Shown one piece after another: positions 10,669 to 21,592 of a stretch of 64,000 bases of DNA. The notes under the pieces are model-generated. The model was given only the letters and a program-made list of their open reading frames with translations. It ran no database searches and had not been told where the DNA came from. Where the stretch lies: assembly GCA_951804985.1 (NCBI GenBank), contig OX638136.1:8931852-8995851 (forward strand). Direction: 5' to 3'. The stretch is from Dryomyza anilis. Taxonomy: Eukaryota > Arthropoda > Insecta > Diptera > Dryomyzidae. Every line of letters starts with the position of its first letter. The stretch's first letter is position 1. The position numbers and the translations under genes were made by a program.

Positions 10669-10763
10669 ACTGAAGTGCTGTACCTCTGATGCGGCTCCCT
10701 TATATACTGCATGCATCAGTTCGACACGTTTCGACAAGTTTCGACTTGTTTCGAGAACCTTCT
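10669..10763 (-). promoter_or_regulatory. heat-shock-type core promoter (HSE, TATA, Inr) or LTR U3
   Basis: On the minus strand, in order: a perfect three-unit heat-shock element AGAAG-GTTCT-CGAAA (10749-10763); four 10-bp repeats CGAAAC(A/T/G)(A/T)GT (10720-10754); a TATA box TATATAAGG (10698-10706); and an arthropod initiator TTCAGT (10669-10674) about 35 bp downstream. AATAAA follows about 120 bp later. It could be an hsp-like promoter or the U3/R of an LTR. It lies just downstream of PLE copy 2, on the same strand. Confidence 0.55.
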
Positions 10764-11150
10764 ACTCTTTTCGTGAATGACGCATGCTATTGGCATCTCG
10801 TTCGCACTCATGTGTTTTAATGTGCAGATCTTCCATCTCTTTCTCGCACATCTTTTCTAACACATTGCATAGTGCGCTGAATTGTCTTGCGTCGCATTTA
10901 TTATTGTTGAATGCTTGCACAGTGGGGCAAATTACCTCTTTTCGTAACAATATGTTCTCAGATTTTTCTGAGGGTTTGCATATCTCATTTTCCTACAAGT
11001 GGCATATATTTAATATGGTCTTTTCTGTGCGTGTGTATGTTCATATAGTTTATAGTGATTTGTAAAATTTTTTCTTTTATCTCATTACCTTTTCCTTCAT
11101 CTCATTACCTGTTCGTTTTGGACTTGACTCCCGAAATCGGTTGCCTGGAA
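10764..11150. other. no supported gene
   Basis: A 62-aa minus-strand frame (10762-10950) and an overlapping plus-strand frame are unassigned. The segment separates the promoter-like block from PLE copy 2. Confidence 0.4.
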
Positions 11151-11864
11151 TCAGCTAGCGGAATCAGCTAGTGACATGTGTATTTTAGTAAATAAACTAT
11201 TCGCCTTGGTGAAGGTTGGATAACCCAAATTCTGATCCCGAAATATTCGCACCAACAAACTTGTAATGTCTTCACAACAATAAACAATGGGTTTTGAATA
11301 TGTTATATTTATAATTGGTTGAGGTCGTAAATTTCCTTGTGTTTGCTGAACGGATTCCAAATAACCACTATAACGCATTATATATTGATTCAATATCATT
11401 TTTCGTTCAATCAGATTTTCCTTCAAATGTGTCATAGAGTCCATCGATACAAGATGCTTAGTTATTTCATCCACAAAGATGTTACTGACAGACATTAATG
11501 GATATACATTTTCTAGAAATAGATTTTCATAATACAACAGGATTAAAAATATGTTACTGGTTCGATACCGTACACAATGCAAAAACTGCACCATTGTTTG
11601 TTGTTTATGTGAATAACGTTCGTTTGAGTAATAATGTATCATGCGTTTAGTCTTGCTTGGCTTGTGATACATACGTATGTAATTTCGATGAGCACCACGT
11701 ATTATACGAATGTCTAGGAATGTGATGCTTGGCATTAATCCTAATATCGGGAACTCATCTATTTCTTCACGTTGTACGGTTACTTGTAACTTGGTTGCCG
11801 TTTCGAACATATATTTGAATGTCCCCACATTGCATCTTGGCATATATAATAGAAAATCGTCCAT
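11151..11864 (-). pseudogene. PLE copy 2, catalytic palm and thumb segment
   Basis: 237 codons from 'MDDFLLYM' (the second and third catalytic Asp) through 'FLDIRIIRG' and the thumb region to 'KPIVYCCEDITSLLVRIF'. Relative to copy 1 it retains about 190 bp of thumb-coding sequence. The predicted end lacks the GIY-YIG endonuclease found in canonical Penelope elements. Confidence 0.7.
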
Positions 11865-12009
11865 ATACTTCCATTAATGTACTATTTGTAAATCTTCAAA
11901 CAACTGTATTGTATGTAATTGCATTAAGTAATCGAGCATTATCGTTGCCAATAACCCAGAGTCGCATGCCCCTTGCGGTAAACCTTCTACTTGCGAATAT
12001 ATTTTGCCA

Positions 12010-12474
12010 TTATATGTGAAATAGTTGGCAATGAGTATGCAATGAGAAAAATATACTTTGTGTCAAGAGGATCGTTGGTATACAACATAATTCTTGGAAC
12101 CAATCTGTTTGCGTGATATCAATGAGACATTTTGATATATCATGCTTGTTCATGGTTGTATACATATCAATGATATCGTATTTCACATATTGATATACTG
12201 AACATATTAACATATTGTTCAAATCGTTTACCACGTTGTTCACATTTCTAACATTGTTCCTCGACAAGTATTTGTCGAGTACATCTCTCAAAACATATGC
12301 AACAATTTTCTGCACCGGATAGGTGAACCAACTACGTGTACTGCATATTGGCCTACATGGATGGCTTTTTTTATGTATCTTCATTGTACCATACATATAT
12401 GGCAATCGCACTGTAATTTTGTTACGATCTCGAACTAAACGTATAAATTTAACAGGTATCGGTGGTGATGACAT
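12010..12474 (-). pseudogene. PLE copy 2, central RT segment
   Basis: Contains 'LPYMYGTMKIHK', 'PCRPICSTRSW' and 'VKYDIIDMYTTMNKHD', where the Asp is the first catalytic palm residue. The frame then runs out ('SLHTHCQLFHI', stop), while the frame carrying 'YFTYNGKIYSQVEGLPQG' starts in parallel. Confidence 0.7.
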
Positions 12475-12965
12475 AAACGGTTTATACGCCCATTAAAATC
12501 AATTAACTTCTGAGCTAACGTTTTATATGCATTATATATACTCTGACGCCGCATATTAAAATCCCTAGTATATTCGCAATATGTACCCATATCAATACAT
12601 TTCGTTATCCATCCATCCATTTTGGATCGATAGTCACTTGTGTATATTAACGCAGTATTTTTTCCTTTATCGGACTGTATTAGGCATTCACCAGGATGTT
12701 GTAATAAAAATCGACGTGATATACATAGCATGTGTTCCAACATACGGACCACGTAGGTCTTGTTAACACTATGTTTTATCGCATTTGATATGGTTGTATA
12801 ATGTGATGTGATACGATCGCCTAAATATAAAATAGGATCCCTATAATCCATCCTGTCATTTACATATTGCATAGCCTTAATACCATCGATTAAGGTTGGT
12901 GCGTATGGTGGTATAAATTTTGAACCCCAACTGACTAATATATCAAACTCGATAGGCGTTTTCAA
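12435..12965 (-). pseudogene. PLE copy 2, N-terminal RT segment
   Basis: Contains 'ILVSWGSKFIPP', 'YLGDRITSHY' (the position of the hAT insertion in copy 1), 'LIQSDKGKNTALIY' and 'YRSKMDGWI', the fingers-region motifs typical of Penelope-like RTs. Out of frame with the next segment at its 3' end. Confidence 0.7.
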
Positions 12966-12982
12966 TGTTGTTAGATTTTTGT

Positions 12983-13500
12983 CGATATAAATATTTTAAT
13001 TTAATTTTTAGAAAATTTATCTAAATCTAAATTTGATTTGTTAATTTTAATTCGATCTAAAAATATTGTAATTTAAAATATTAAATTTAATTTAAATTCA
13101 AATTTGATTGAGATTTGTTAATTTTAATTCGGTCTAAAAATGTTGCAATTTAAAATATTTAATTTAATTTAAATTCAATTTTATTTTGTTAATCAAATTA
13201 GGTTTAAAATATTAAATTTAATTTAAATTCAAATTTGATTGAGATTTGTTAATTTTAATTCGGTCTAAAAATGTTGCAATTTAAAATATTTAATTTAAAT
13301 TCAATTTTGTTTTGTTTTGTTAATTAAATTCGGTTTAAAATATTTAATTTAAATTTGTTTTGTTAACTTTAATTTGGTATAAAATATACTTTTATGATAT
13401 TAATCAAAATTGATTTTTTAATCAAAATTGATTTTTAATAAAAATTTGATTTTATTTTTAATCTAAATTTAAAATTTGATTCTTGTTAATCTTACCTCAA
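12983..13500. repeat. AT-rich repeats with 131-bp tandem unit
   Basis: Intron- or leader-type sequence shared with 6560-6700. A 131-bp unit (TTAAATTTAATTTAAATTC ... GTCTAAAAATGTTGC) occurs at 13081 and again at 13212, followed by degenerate copies. Confidence 0.75.
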
Positions 13501-14228
13501 TATACAAAAAAATCTTGTAATTTTAATCTTTAAAATCTATTTATATATTTTTCAAATAATTTTCTCTTAAATAAATGATATAGTTTATTTTTGATCTTTG
13601 TCCCTATTAATTAAACAATTTACCTTAGTTGTAGCCATTTTCTTTCTTTTTCTTTTAAATCTTGATGGGTTTTAAATCTTGATTGGTTTTTCTGACTTTC
13701 TACAAAGGTCTTGATATTGGTTTTTTTCTATATAGGTCTTGATAGAAATTTTTTTTTTTTTGATTTGATGTTAATCTCAGACAAGTCGAGTCTTTTGTAA
13801 AAAGTATTCATCCAAATTAAATATTAAATATAATACTTATATACTTTGGTTTTATATGAATACAAATAAAAGGATCCATATGGATCTCTATTTATGCAAA
13901 TAACCTAATTTTTCTAAGTAAAACCCATACATAAAATCATGTTTATAAAATGCAGATTAATATTTATAGTGACGGTGAAGACACTTACCAATACCCATAA
14001 TAATGTTGTATGAGGTAGATGTTGTCTAAAATAGATTGAATGTCTACACTCGGATAGCACGGTGCTAAGTCACTCACACCAAAATGCTTGGCTCCCGTTT
14101 ACGTTGGTAGGTTTTCGAAATTGAAATAAAATCAATGGATAGAGCGACACACGTAATAGCTCTTTGCTATTTCACACCGCAGTATAGTAAAATGACGATC
14201 CAGTAATATGAAGACTGCTGCAGTACAA
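13501..14228. other. no gene seen
   Basis: AT-rich. The end (14130-14185) shares an imperfect direct repeat with 15018-15068 ('GACACACGT..ATAGCTCT.TGCTAT..CACACC'), so the two sides of the MITE at 14232 may derive from one older element. Confidence 0.5.
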
Positions 14229-14231
14229 TAA

Positions 14232-14890
14232 GGTTATTCACTAAACGGAGCAGTTGCGATGTAGAGTAGCAGTTTTGTCAAGTATCAGTTGTACAACAAC
14301 AAAATACATTGGTGGCAAAAACAAAAATTATCTGCTAATCTACTTCGCTAAAAGCTTGAGTTCATTTCGTGGTACTTTTGTAGTTTTTTAGTGATGCTGA
14401 ATTTATGACTTTTGGGTACTTGATATTACAGACAGTGTTTGATTATTGAGTTGAAATTCACCAAAATGCATTATATTTAAATGAATATATATCTTTTTAA
14501 TGAATATGTACATATATGCATGTGAATAAAAAAGAAATGATGGTAATATCCACTGTTTTAACAATAAATATTAACGAGTTCCTATATAAGGTATGAGTTT
14601 TTTTTTTAAATCGACATCACAAATCTAATTTGGGTACTTTGTTTTAATTAAAATGTATTGACATGAGATATTGAATTAAAAATAAGTAACAAAAGGCATA
14701 CTTATATATTGTATATGGCCAATAAGTAATAAATCGAAAATTTAAATGATACAAAATCATTTGTTTTTTGTACATCAAACTGAAAACTACCATACTACAC
14801 AAATATGAAATAAGTGTGTTCACGAAATATGATACAATTCTACAAAACTGTTAATGTATATCGGCAACTGCTCCGTTTCGTGAATACCTT
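14232..14890. mobile_element. Harbinger-like MITE
   Basis: 659 bp with about 26-bp imperfect terminal inverted repeats (left TATTCACTAAACGGAGCAG, right end the complement of TATTCACGAAACGGAGCAG) and a TAA duplication at 14229-14231 and 14891-14893. A 3-bp TWA duplication fits the PIF/Harbinger superfamily. No ORF. Confidence 0.6.
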
Positions 14891-14893
14891 TAA

Positions 14894-15517
14894 TACCTAT
14901 GTAAATTAAACATGGTTTAATACTAATTTTAATTTTTTTTAAACAAAGTACACACCGAACAATGGTTTCTGAACCTTAAGTGAGTTGGACAATATTTAAA
15001 TCGAATCAGGTCTTTTCGTGACACACGTTTATAGCTCTGTGCTATACACACCACAGTAAACTGGTGGTTTAGTTGCAAATATTTATTGTTTTTGATGCAG
15101 TACCTGTATTGAGTGAATGTTAAAATTATTATTACTTAAATTTAACAATCACTTTTAATATGTTACTAATGGTTTAATTATAATATGTGTGTTTTGTAAT
15201 TATTTCAAAATGGAAATTAAATATATTCAATTTGTTCGGTTGTTGTGAAAATTCTACCTAATTTGTGTACTTTATTCATTTGGTCAGGTATTACAGTGTA
15301 TCCCGACACTCACCATTTTTAACCAATTATAGTTGTATATGTGGTTTCTTGTTCTACAATTATTTGGTTTGAACAAAACGCTTTTATGTTAAACCAATGG
15401 TATGTTGTATTTAATACACATGTATTTGCACTTTAACTTTTCACTTATGTGTATATTCTGTCTAACAGTGTGTTTTTTTAAGAAATATCAAAATTACAAT
15501 TTTGGTTGCCATGCATA
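14894..15517. other. no gene seen
   Basis: AT-rich, containing the second half of the direct repeat noted for 13501-14228. Confidence 0.5.
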
Positions 15518-15646
15518 ATGGCTGGCGCTCCACTTGACTTAGTGAGTTTGATGAAAAGTGCAGCACCTGTTGAATTGGAATCAAATAATGCTAAAAAAGA
15601 TGCAAGTTATTCTACTTTTAATGCATTCTTTAGGCTCGTTAACTAA
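15518..15646 (+). CDS. possible small ORF, 42 aa, unrecognised
   Basis: ATG in good context (ATAATGG) opening 'MAGAPLDLVSLMKSAAPVEL' and ending 'FNAFFRLVN' before TAA. It is preceded by a polypyrimidine tract and AG (near 15480), so it could be an exon start of a host gene or of a lost element. Composition is less AT-biased than the flanks. No family recognised and no homologue in the window. Confidence 0.2.
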   Translation: MAGAPLDLVSLMKSAAPVELESNNAKKDASYSTFNAFFRLVN

Positions 15647-16129
15647 TGTAACTCCTGGATTTTTTCTAACCTAGACCCAACTTAATTTTTAACAAAAAGA
15701 TCAAATGGTCTCCTGAATGGTTGATGTTGTGGACGATGGTGTGCTGTTGTTGTTAATGATATCCACTCTTGGTTTTCTCACAAGTTTCCTTAAAATTAAA
15801 TTGCAAAAAAAAATTTTTTTTTTGATTTTCGGTTAACTTTCCTGCATGCTTTAGTGTCGATTGGCGCAAATATTGTATGTGCTACGCTAACACCTATCTG
15901 TACTTCAAGTGCAATGATCTTTCTGTGGTCTGTTTCTATTGAAAATGCTCTTGACAATGACACTGAAGTACTGACCTATCTCAATTATAGTGACAATGTA
16001 TATTTTATTGCTTTGGCAAATTCGTCCTGAATTCTTGTTTATGAAATATCTAATATAATCTTCTTTATACTTTATTCCTTTCTCATTTAATACATGATCT
16101 AATGCTAGTCATCTTCTATAATTAATACA

Positions 16130-16443
16130 TAGCCGCGGTAGCTCAGTGGTTAGTGCGTTGGACTGCGAGCCGAAAGGTCCCCGGTTCAAGCCTGGACTGG
16201 GGCTAACAACATCTTTTCATAGAAACATTTTTCTATACCGCGCTACCTCTCGTCAGTAAATGGCAAACCTACGAGAGTAAAACCATTGCCTATGAAAAGC
16301 TCTCACCCGCCGTTCGGATTCGGCAATAAACTGTAGGTCCCACCACTTTGAGTACAAATATAACACGCACAGCTCATAATGGTGAGAGAGCTCGGCCGAA
16401 GTTCTATACAGGACTGTAGCGCCAAACTATTATTATTATTATT
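16130..16443 (+). mobile_element. tRNA-derived SINE, full-length copy
   Basis: Head resembles a tRNA: A box TAGCTCAGTGG (16139-16149) and B box GGTTCAAGCC (16183-16192), the internal RNA polymerase III promoter. A tRNA-unrelated body of about 220 bp follows ('CACCCGCCGTTCGGATTCGG', 'GAGAGAGCTCGGCCGAAG'), with an (ATT)n tail. Near-identical copies are at 35647 (plus) and 37856 (minus), and a fragment at 4704. It sits inside the 3' region of a Gypsy fragment; the unoccupied homologous site is at about 20731-20750. Confidence 0.88.
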
Positions 16444-16639
16444 TCTTCATGTACTAATTTAGATTTTAAAAACATATTTTCTAAAAAAAAACTATTTACG
16501 CGTATTTTATTTACGTTGTTTGCAATATTTTGCATTGCGTTTAATGATCATTATGAACTGTTAGTTCAGTTATTTTTTTCGTTGTATTTGTTCGTTCGAT
16601 TGTGTATAACTTAAGAGTTATATGCTTTTAATAAGTTAT

Positions 16640-17450
16640 TATGGGATTTTTTCCTTTTCCCTTGATACAGATCACTGTTGTCACAGGACTTATTATCGAA
16701 AGGACTTCATAGGGTCCTATCCAGATTGGTGAAAATTTGTTTTTCCTATTCTGGTTTTTTAATAAAACTTTATCGCCTTCCTACCGTATTTAATGTATTA
16801 TCATAACTTCGTTTAGATCTTTCCTTAGATTTTTCTTGATTTTGTCTGACTATCTCATGTGTACGCTGTATTTGGTATTTTAATACCTTATTGTAATCTT
16901 CACTGTTATAAATTGGTGAACATTTTCGTTTTAGGTTAGTTGGCATGTCAAATTCAAATCCGTATAAAGTACGACAAGGCGTTTGGCCTGTTGACATATG
17001 CACATGCATTGCCGAATTCAACCATTGGTCCCAGTTGGACCCATCCTCTTTTGCAAAACATCTCAAATACTCCGCTAAAGGTATGTGACTTTGTTCTAAC
17101 GAGCCATTCGCCTGCGGGTGATAAGGTGTTATATGCATTTTTTTAATGTTTAATAACTTGCACGTGTCTGAAAATAATTTTGACACAAAATTTGACCCAT
17201 TATCTGTAATTAAAATTTTCGGAATATTATAACGCGTGATAATTTCCTCGTAAAAAGCTTTAGCTACTGTGCTTGCTTCCGCGTCTGGGATAGCTACGCA
17301 GCACTTGTATTTTGAAAAATCGTCTTGAAAAGATACTGTTTCGGGCAAAATTCCTACCAAGTCCATATAAACCTGATCGAATGGACGTGTTGGCGTATCT
17401 GTCAAAACCATTGGCATTTTTGGTAACATTGAACTTTGTTCATTTGGCAT
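16640..17450 (-). pseudogene. Gypsy integrase fragment (truncated copy)
   Basis: 226-codon frame (16770-17450) with the integrase core: 'VYMDLVGILPET', 'ITDNGSNFVSKLF' and 'PYHPQANGSLEQSH', i.e. the D,D(35)E triad of the rve domain, followed by 'SYDNTLNTVGRR'. Beyond a frame break the C-terminal 'PIWIGPYEVLSI' (GPY/F domain) is readable to about 16640. 'GNKYILT', present in related copies, is missing after 'PETVS', an in-frame deletion. Confidence 0.8.
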
Positions 17451-18300
17451 TTAGGACAGTTTGTAACATATTCTTTTATTTATTTCTGAATTCCCCTCCA
17501 TTTAAATTGTTTCTTAATCCTAAAGTATGTTTTAAGTGTGTCCTGATGGACTCCTAGTGCTGATCCATGAAAATCTTTCATCACGGTTTTAATTTCATCT
17601 GGATCAGTTAATACTTGAGCTGATTTCGTTTCATTATTTGTATCTATAATTCTTTCATGTACGACTGGTGTACTGATTTGTGGTTTTATTCTTGTGATTT
17701 GCTGATCTAATATATTTTGTGTAGTTTTGGATCGTTTTTGGATAGCTGGTTCTATATATGGTATTCTGCTTAAAGCATCCGCATTTAAATTCTTTTTGCC
17801 TGGTTTATAAATTATTTCAAAATCATATTCCGATAATTTGTGTCGGAAACGCGCAAGGCGGGATGTCTGATCTTTTAAATTTGCAATACCTTTTAGACGC
17901 TGATGATCTGTAAAAATTTTGAATGGTCGCCCTAATAGGTATGCTCTAAAATTCTTTGTTGTCCAAACAATTGCTGAAAATTCCTTTTCAATGGTAGAAT
18001 ATCGTTTTTCTGCTCCACTTAAAGTTCTACTTGCAAACGCGATCGGTCGGTAGGTTCCTACTTCACCTTGAGATAGGACTGCACCTACTGCTTCGTTACT
18101 TGCGTCTGTCTGCTGTTAGTAAAAAAGTTTTTGTAAAATTTGGATATGGCTAATATTGGAGGTGAAATTATTGATTCTTTCAATTTAATAAATGAATTTT
18201 AACAATCGTCCGTCCATGTAAATTTAATGTCATTTTTAAGTAAATTATTAATTGGTAAAGATAACCTTGCCATATTTCTTATGAACTTTCTGTAATAATT
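17451..18300 (-). pseudogene. Gypsy RNase H to zinc-binding linker (decayed)
   Basis: No long frame remains, but the nucleotide sequence is collinear with 28580-29340 of the full-length element (RNase H, 'GGHQG' integrase N-terminus). Frameshifts near 17450 and 18115 and a TAG near 17540 break it. Confidence 0.65.
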
Positions 18301-18604
18301 AATTAATCCCAAGAATGCTTGTACTTCTTTTGTTTCTTGGTACTGGAATATTTTTTACGCATTCGACCTTATCGGGGTCTGGCAGCGCACCAAGTTCTGA
18401 ACATTTATGCCCTAAATATACAACTTCACGACGCAAAACCTGACATTTTTCGGTATTTAATTTTAAATTATGGTCTCTTAGTTTCAGTAATACTTTACTT
18501 AATCTGTGTTCATGTTCGCTTATATTTTTCCCATACACAACTATATCATCAAGATATACAAAACAATCGATACCCTGTAACCCTGTTAAGATGTGATTAA
18601 AGCC
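18299..18604 (-). pseudogene. Gypsy RT C-terminal fragment (truncated copy)
   Basis: Encodes 'GIDCFVYLDDIVVYGK', with the catalytic YLDD box, then 'KLNTEKCQ', 'VVYLGHKCSELGALPDP' and 'VKNIPVPRN'. It stops after a frameshift. The upstream RT fingers are absent because homology ends at about 18604. Confidence 0.8.
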
Positions 18605-18821
18605 CATTAAAACCACTAAAGTCTGCCGAATCAGATAAACACCAGGAGATTACGCAGTGCAATTTTCCCCATCATGTTCTCCCATAATGCGTACATCAGA
18701 TGCTAAGAATTTTGTTCGATTTTGCATCTAGCTCCCAATATGTATGAATGTTATATCTCTGCGTGCAATTCCCTCCATTTTAATCAAATATTTCATGAAC
18801 AAATTTTGAAACAAATTTCTG
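18605..18821. repeat. dispersed repeat, also at 37721-38220
   Basis: 'TGCCGAATCAGATAAACACC ... GCAGTGCAATTTTCCCCAT ... TTTGTTCGATTTTGCATCTAG' and 'TCTGCGTGCAATTCCCTCC' are shared with 37721-38220, where a SINE interrupts it. This copy gives the unoccupied SINE site at about 18748-18760. Element class unknown. Confidence 0.75.
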
Positions 18822-19217
18822 AACCCCACATCGGATATTACTAATATTGTGAAATCATTAACTGAGAAAATTCCAATGTGCTAAATTCTTAATTGGTTCC
18901 CATGCTGGCTGGCGTTAATCTTGACTTAAATTACAGCCAATGCTTTTGTTGTTGCTTTTAAACAGACGGCACACTTGCTAGCGCGTGTCTCGGATCAAAT
19001 TGCAACCAATGCATTTTTCGTTGCTTTTAAGCAGACTTAATTTTATCTCCTGAAAGTATGCACTAATAAACATTATGCACTTGTTCCAGTTACGTCGTTG
19101 ACGTTTTGTTAAGTTAACATGCATCTGTTATTGTGCTTTCATATTTGAACTTTATGTGCATACTGGTTATGTGCAGGCTTTCTTAAATACATAAAAAAAC
19201 GTTTCTGGTTCACAACA
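18822..19217 (-). mobile_element. 17.6-like LTR fragment
   Basis: Corresponds to 25990-26397 and 33860-34158: begins (minus strand) TGTTGTGAACCAGAAACG at 19217 and runs to about 18822. Its TGTTG terminus abuts plus-strand RT sequence of the sister element exactly at 19217/19218, as expected for an integration junction. Confidence 0.8.
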
Positions 19218-20590
19218 GTATCGATTGCTTTGTTTATCTTGATGATATAGTGGTGTTCGGAAAGAATTTAGCTGAACATGAGCTTAGGCTGAGTAAAGTA
19301 TTGCAGAAATTAAGGGAACACAATCTAAAATTAAATACATAAAAATGTCAGATTTTGCGTCTCGAAGTTGTCTATTTAGGAGATAAATGTTCGGAGCTAG
19401 GTGCCCTGCCAGATCTCTCTAAGGTTGAACGCGTAAAAAATATTCCGGTGCCGAGAAATAAAAAAGAAGTGCAAGCGTTTTTGGGATTAATTAATTATTA
19501 CAGAAAATGTTTAAGCAATATGGCAAAATTATCATTACCAATTAATACATTACTTAGAAAAGATGTTAAATTCTTTTGGACAGACGATTGTCAAAGTTCA
19601 TTTATTAAATTAAGAGAATCAATAATTTCACCACCAATTCTCGCATATCCAGATTTTACACAACCAAATTGTCTGAATATGATTCTGAAATAATCTATAA
19701 ACCGGGTTAAAAGAATGCGCAGATGCTTTAAGTAGAAATCCATTTTTAGATCCTGAAATTATAGCAGTTCAAACACGGTCCAAAACAACACAAAGTAAAT
19801 TAGATCAGCAAATTTCAACAACAAAGCCTCAAACCAGTACACCGGTCGTAGATGAAACGATAACAGAACCAAATAATGAAGCTAATAATGCTCAATTATT
19901 AACTGACCCAGAAGATATTAAAACGGTAATAAAGGATTTTCATGACTCAGCATTAGGAGGCCACCAGGTCGCAGTAAAAACATACAGTAGAATCAGAAAA
20001 CAATTTAAATGGAAAGGGATGCAGAATCAAATAAAAGATTACGTTAAAAATTGTTTAAAATGTCAAGTAAATACAAGTTCTAGGCTTACAAAAATGCCAA
20101 TGGTTCTAACTGATACGCCAGTGAGACCATTTGATAAAGTATACATGGATCTGGTAGGAATTTTACCGGAAATTATATCAGGAAATAAATATATTCTAAC
20201 TTTTCAAGATGATTTTTCAAAGTATATGTGCTGCGTAGCCATACCAGATGCAGAAGAAAACACAGTAGCAAAAGCATTTTACGACGAAATCATTACACGT
20301 TATAATATACCTAATTAGTAACAAATAATGGTTCAAATTTCGTTTCAAAATTGTTTTCAGATGCATGTAGATTGTTAGGAATTAAAAAATTTCATATTAC
20401 GCCATATCATCCACAAGCCAATGTGTCTATTGTTAAAGAATCAGAATAGAAAGAATAAATTTTCACCCATTTGGGTAGGACCGTACGAGGTACTTTCGAT
20501 AGTAAGTCCTGTAACGACAATGATTTCTATCAAAGGAAAAGGGAAAAAACTTATTATAACTTATTAAAAGCATATAATTTTGAAATAATA
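19218..20590 (+). pseudogene. Gypsy pol fragment, plus-strand sister element
   Basis: Plus-strand relative of the 17.6-like element. It starts inside RT ('CFVYLDDIVVFGKN') and runs through 'KVERVKNIPVPRN' and 'EVQAFLGLINYYRK' (19355-19693). A partly deleted RNase H/linker follows, then integrase ('MDLVGILPEI', 'TFQDDFSKYMC', 20019-20318) and the GPY/F end ('WVGPYEVLSI', near 20480). Defects include a TAA inside RT before 19355, deletion of most of RNase H after 19690 and TAG near 20316. Its 5' half is absent because an LTR adjoins at 19217. Confidence 0.8.
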
Positions 20591-21246
20591 TAACGAAACA
20601 AACAGTTCATAATGATCATAACACATAATGTAGATCATGCTAAAAGCATAATATTGCAAATAAAGTTGAGGAAATTACGGGTAAATAAGATTTTTTTTTA
20701 GGCACAGGTTTTAATGAAATAAATTAGTGCATGAAAAATAACTATGTATCAATTTCAAAGGTGACTAGCATTAAATTATGTACTAACAAATGTTTAATAG
20801 GGAGATAAAGGAGTAAAGCATTATAAAGATTATGAGTAAGAAAATATCAGCAGTTAATGATGAAATAAGGTAATAAACAGAATATATTAGATGAACTATA
20901 AAATAGCAAAAATAAAATTTAAATTGTCACTACAATTGAGATAGGTAAGTACCTTAACCACATTGAACCAAACGATAGGAACCACTGAACTAATGCAAAT
21001 GATACTTTAATACAAATAAATAAAAAAGTCGAATATAAGATAACATAAATAGAAATAAGTTAAAGATGAGGTTAAAAATAAATTGTATATATAATTTAAA
21101 GATTTTATAATGTAATGTAATAAGAATATTTATTTAATGATCCTGGTTCTGGCAAGATGCACACGAAGAGACGAAGAAGTAACAAATAGACAAAGGGACA
21201 CACCTAAACGAAGAATTACAAAGGGAAGGGGAGAGGAAATCGTGAG
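20591..21246 (+). other. 3' non-coding region of the sister Gypsy element
   Basis: AT-rich, no ORF, homologous in reverse to 15900-16640. Interrupted at 21246/21247 by the full-length minus-strand element; the sister element resumes at 34159. Confidence 0.6.
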
Positions 21247-21592
21247 TGTTGCGGGCTCCAGGGGTATTTTGTACATGCCTTTATTAATGAAACCGTCAGT
21301 GACAATATTCCCTCGAAGTCCACAATTCTTTCCTAACAATTATAATTAAATAAAAACGCAAGGATATTTTAGACTTGCTTTATACTTTTATTAATTATTT
21401 TGAAGTATTTTTACAAGCTTGAGTTTAAACTGAAAACGCGTCTGCAGTCTAAGGCAGTTAAAATCATAATGCTTAAAAACTAAACTTAATCTCTACTCAT
21501 CACCTCGGTATCGTGCGACTCACGAAACCCTTGCTTATACTAATTTCTTAAAACACAACTCATAAATGCAAGCAAGCATATTCTTAAATCTA
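21247..21592 (-). repeat. 3' LTR, distal piece
   Basis: Matches 33503-33848 of the 5' LTR (TGTTGCGGGCTCCAGGGG ...). Interrupted at 21592 by the TA-flanked transposon. Confidence 0.85.

Larger units (their letters stand above)
11151..12985 (-). pseudogene. Penelope-like RT, copy 2
   Basis: Second, more complete copy of the PLE reverse transcriptase, same strand as copy 1. Three overlapping frames run N- to C-terminal: 12435-12965, 12010-12474 and 11151-11864. Defects are a frame change near 12440-12475, a frame change near 12040 shared with copy 1, and a nonsense codon just before YMDD (TAA where copy 1 has TAC). The N-terminal exon found in copy 1 is deleted: at 12982 the coding sequence jumps into the AT-rich intron-type repeat. 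The C-terminus ends 'SLADSAS' with no GIY-YIG endonuclease following. Confidence 0.8.
15900..18604 (-). mobile_element. 17.6-like Gypsy element, truncated minus-strand copy
   Basis: Minus-strand fragment running RT (18604-18299), RNase H (about 18300-17500), integrase (17450-16640) and 3' non-coding (16640-15900). The 3' non-coding part matches the plus-strand sister element at 20560-20990 in reverse and is split by a SINE at 16130. It stops abruptly at 18604 against an unrelated repeat. The LTR fragment at 18822-19217 is probably its 5' LTR, with gag and protease deleted. Confidence 0.75.

Noticed and set aside
10762..10950. 62-codon minus-strand gene upstream of the heat-shock-type promoter
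   Set aside because: Overlaps the heat-shock element itself, has no homologue in the window and ends in it; probably chance.
16131..16205. Functional tRNA gene
   Set aside because: A and B boxes are good, but the anticodon stem does not pair properly, and the same head occurs in three dispersed copies with a common body and (ATT)n tail: a SINE.
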